From an uncultured Alphaproteobacteria bacterium (GTDB taxonomy: Bacteria > Pseudomonadota > Alphaproteobacteria > HIMB59), in the NCBI GenBank assembly GCA_902557145.1, contig CACDYZ010000004.1:41421-105420 (forward strand): a stretch of DNA of 64,000 nt, written 5' to 3'. Position 1 is the first letter of the stretch. Each line of letters opens with the position of its first letter. Below are positions 61,913 to 64,000 of the stretch, piece after piece. The notes under the pieces are model-generated. The model was not told the DNA's origin and ran no database searches. It worked only from the letters and a program-made list of their open reading frames with translations. The position numbers and the translations under genes are program-made.

Positions 61913-64000
61913 ATTTGGTTTTTTATACTTAAAAAAGCTTGATTTACTTGATCTTTTTTATTACCACCAGCTTGTGCAAAGTCGACTCTTCCACCTCCAC
62001 CTTTTGAGCCAAGTATATCAAAGGTACTTTTGATTAACGTTCTTGCATCATAAAGATCGATTAAGTCATGAGTTAATCCAACAACAATAGAGACTTTATC
62101 ATCATTGATTGTGATGCAAGCTAATATTGATTTAGATTTCTCTGATTTAAATTTGTCAAAAATTGATCTTAGTTCTTTGGGCGGTAAGTTATCTATTACT
62201 TGAGAAACAAAATTAATCCCATTAATATTTATTTCATCGATTTTATTATTATCATTATTAGAAAGGATTGATTTATTCTTTAAACTTTCTAAATAATTAT
62301 CTAATTTCTTAATAAAAATATTTTTATTGTCTTCGCTAAAACTAATCTTTCCATCTAATTTTTTTATTTGTGATATTAAATTTTTAATTTTATCATCAAG
62401 TTTTTTTTCAAGTAATTTACTTTCTTTTAATTTATTGATAATATATTCGTCAACCCTATCTCCAGTACAAGCTTCTATTCTTCTCACTCCTGAAGAAACA
62501 GACTCTTCACTTATGATATGGAATTTTTTAATATTTTGAACATTTGTTACATGTGTTCCCCCACATAATTCAATTGAGTAGGGTTTATTATTTTTTTCTC
62601 CAAGAGTAACAACTCTGACTTCATCACCATATTTTTCACCAAATAAAGCCATAGCACCTTGTTTAATGGCTTCATTTTGAGATTTAATATCAATTTGTGT
62701 TTCACAAGAATTAGAAATTATGCTTATTACCTCTTTTTGAATAATTTCTATTTGTTCATTAGATATTTGTTTATTATGACTAAAGTCAAAACGTAGTTTA
62801 TCCTCATTAACCAATGATCCACGCTGTGCTACATGTGTTCCTAAATTATTTCTTAATGCGGCGTGGAGTAAATGTGTAGCTGAGTGATTTTTTTTTATGA
62901 GATCTCTTAAACTAGTATCAATTTTAAGTTTAACTTCTTGACCTATTTTAAAATTTCCTGAAGTCACATTACCAAAATGAATAAATATACCTTGAGGAGT
63001 TTTTCTTGTATCTGTTACTTTAAATTCAGCAGTATCTGAAGTAATAGTGCCTTTGTCTCCAACTTGCCCACCAGACTCAGCATAAAAGCATGATTTATCA
63101 GTTATAATTGCAGATTGTTCATTATTATCACTTAAATTTTGTACTTGTTCAGAGTTTAAAACTAATGCTGATATATTTGCTATTATAGTTGTCTCTTTAT
63201 AGCCATTGAAAGTTGTTGGTTTTATTTTTTTAGCTAAATCAAACCATAGTTTTTGGATATCTCCATCTCCACTACCCTTCCATGAGGATCTAGCTTCCTC
63301 TTTTTGGAGCTTCATTGCAGCATCAAATGATGCAACATCTACGCTAAGATTTTTTGATCTTAAATAATCTTGTGTTAAATCTAAAGGAAATCCAAAGGTG
63401 TCGTATAATTTAAATGCTATTTTGCCATCTAGTTTATTGTTTTTAATCTTAGGTAATTCTTGTCCAAGTATCTCCAAACCCTTACTTAAAGTTTCTCTAA
63501 ATTTTATTTCCTCAGAGTAAAGAGTTTCCTTAATAGCATCAGCACCTATATTAAGTTCTTGGTAAAAATCTCCCATTAAATTTTTCAATTCTTCAAAAAT
63601 TTCATGAAATAATGCATCTTTGGAACCTAATGAGTAAGCATGCCTTATACCTCTTCTTAATATTCTTCTTAAAACATAACCTCTACCTTCGTTTGAGGGT
63701 AAAACCCCATCAGCTATTAAGAAAGAAGATGCTCTTAAATGATCTGCTATAACTCTAAAACTAGATTTATTCTCTTCAGTTATTTTTTTTTGGATATTTT
63801 CCTGAGTAATTTCAATAATATTTGTAAATAGATCTGACGTATAATTATCATTACTGCCATTCAATAAAGCAGTTATTCTCTCTAATCCCATTCCAGTGTC
63901 TACACATGGTTTAGGTAAATCTAATCTAGTTTTTTTGTCAACCTGCTCATATTGCATAAAAACTAAATTCCATATTTCAATAAATCGATCTCCATCCTCA
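61909..64000 (-). CDS. alaS: Alanyl-tRNA synthetase, partial
   Basis: Charges tRNA-Ala and edits Ser/Gly mistakes. About 697 C-terminal residues are visible; the frame stays open past 63957 to the right edge ([13 protein letters not shown]), so the N-terminal aminoacylation motifs are beyond the window. The editing domain has [13 protein letters not shown] (HxxxH) and CGGTHV. The C-terminal C-Ala domain has [16 protein letters not shown] near its end. AlaS has usually about 870-890 residues, so roughly 180 are missing. Confidence 0.97.
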   Translation of the reverse strand, partial: EDGDRFIEIWNLVFMQYEQVDKKTRLDLPKPCVDTGMGLERITALLNGSNDNYTSDLFTNIIEITQENIQKKITEENKSSFRVIADHLRASSFLIADGVLPSNEGRGYVLRRILRRGIRHAYSLGSKDALFHEIFEELKNLMGDFYQELNIGADAIKETLYSEEIKFRETLSKGLEILGQELPKIKNNKLDGKIAFKLYDTFGFPLDLTQDYLRSKNLSVDVASFDAAMKLQKEEARSSWKGSGDGDIQKLWFDLAKKIKPTTFNGYKETTIIANISALVLNSEQVQNLSDNNEQSAIITDKSCFYAESGGQVGDKGTITSDTAEFKVTDTRKTPQGIFIHFGNVTSGNFKIGQEVKLKIDTSLRDLIKKNHSATHLLHAALRNNLGTHVAQRGSLVNEDKLRFDFSHNKQISNEQIEIIQKEVISIISNSCETQIDIKSQNEAIKQGAMALFGEKYGDEVRVVTLGEKNNKPYSIELCGGTHVTNVQNIKKFHIISEESVSSGVRRIEACTGDRVDEYIINKLKESKLLEKKLDDKIKNLISQIKKLDGKISFSEDNKNIFIKKLDNYLESLKNKSILSNNDNNKIDEININGINFVSQVIDNLPPKELRSIFDKFKSEKSKSILACITINDDKVSIVVGLTHDLIDLYDARTLIKSTFDILGSKGGGGRVDFAQAGGNKKDQVNQAFLSIKNQI

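Noticed and set aside
1..64000. CRISPR arrays, insertion sequences, integrases, phage genes or defence systems
   Set aside because: No direct-repeat arrays, terminal inverted repeats, transposase or integrase motifs were seen; all frames fit core-gene synteny.

Overview
The window is a very compact, AT-rich stretch of bacterial chromosome carrying 73 protein-coding genes (two cut by the window edges) and one intact tRNA gene. I see no insertion sequence, prophage, CRISPR array, rRNA or obvious horizontally acquired island. Gene order matches Alphaproteobacteria in block after block: rplM-rpsI, plsX-ihfA-merR, gatCAB, lepB-rnc-recO, rpiB-glyA-nrdR-ribD-ribE-ribBA-ribH-nusB, ruvX-pyrB-plsY-topA, hdaA next to purMN, pepA next to lptFG-lptD-surA-pdxA-ksgA, fabD-fabG-acpP-fabF, rpsF-rpsR-rplI-dnaB and cvpA-purF. 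Low GC, tiny intergenic gaps, shortened proteins and genes missing from conserved operons point to a streamlined free-living alphaproteobacterium, most likely marine and of SAR11 or HIMB59 type. That placement is inference from gene order and composition, not a phylogeny.

Layout. 1-3195 (-): L13-S9, a small lipoprotein candidate, homoserine dehydrogenase and class II fructose bisphosphatase. 3385-4956 (-): plsX, ihfA and a MerR-type regulator. 5006-5338 (+): bamE. 5335-23361 (-): an 18-kb one-strand block from gatC down to hppA, holding aminoacyl-tRNA amidation, a tRNA-Ser, dapA, smpB, rpoZ, the (p)ppGpp enzyme, pdxJ, acpS, lepB, rnc, recO, rpiB, glyA, nrdR, the riboflavin genes, nusB and a proton-pumping pyrophosphatase. 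23363-27792 (+): ruvX, pyrB, plsY, topA. 27782-30799 (-): aspS, hdaA and an unknown secreted protein. 30799-32278 (+): purM, purN. 32270-34071 (-): ndk, pepA. 34070-40420 (+): LPS export (lptF, lptG, lptD), a SurA-like remnant, pdxA, ksgA. 40400-44127 (-): fatty-acid synthesis and gmk. 44160-50558 (+): S6, S18, L9, dnaB, MlaE, MlaF, cvpA, purF and an SDR-like relic. 50542-53983 (-): der, bamB, a membrane-anchored partner and a thioredoxin-fold protein. 53999-61912: a DUF2794-like gene, rlmE, an RND efflux pair, phospholipid synthesis (pssA, psd) and icd. alaS runs off the right edge.

The genes form a housekeeping core: envelope building (PlsX, PlsY, PssA, Psd, LptF/G/D, BamB, BamE, Mla), riboflavin, PLP, purine, pyrimidine and lysine/threonine precursors, translation, and energy conservation (PPase, IDH). 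Asn/Gln charging probably uses the GatCAB amidotransferase.

The most striking structural signal is compaction. All eight convergent gene pairs overlap at their 3' ends, and several divergent pairs have touching or interlocked start codons, so terminators and promoters must lie inside coding sequence. No stretch over 300 bases lacks a gene; the largest gaps are 19980-20207 (contains tRNA-Ser) and 3196-3384 (a near-leaderless rplM promoter and an orphan tRNA T-arm-like hairpin). I found no convincing undescribed multi-gene system. The best leads are eroded genes kept in place (SurA without its isomerase domain, an SDR without its cofactor loop, RibBA without zinc cysteines, an RND adaptor with almost no hairpin) and genes consistently missing from conserved operons.
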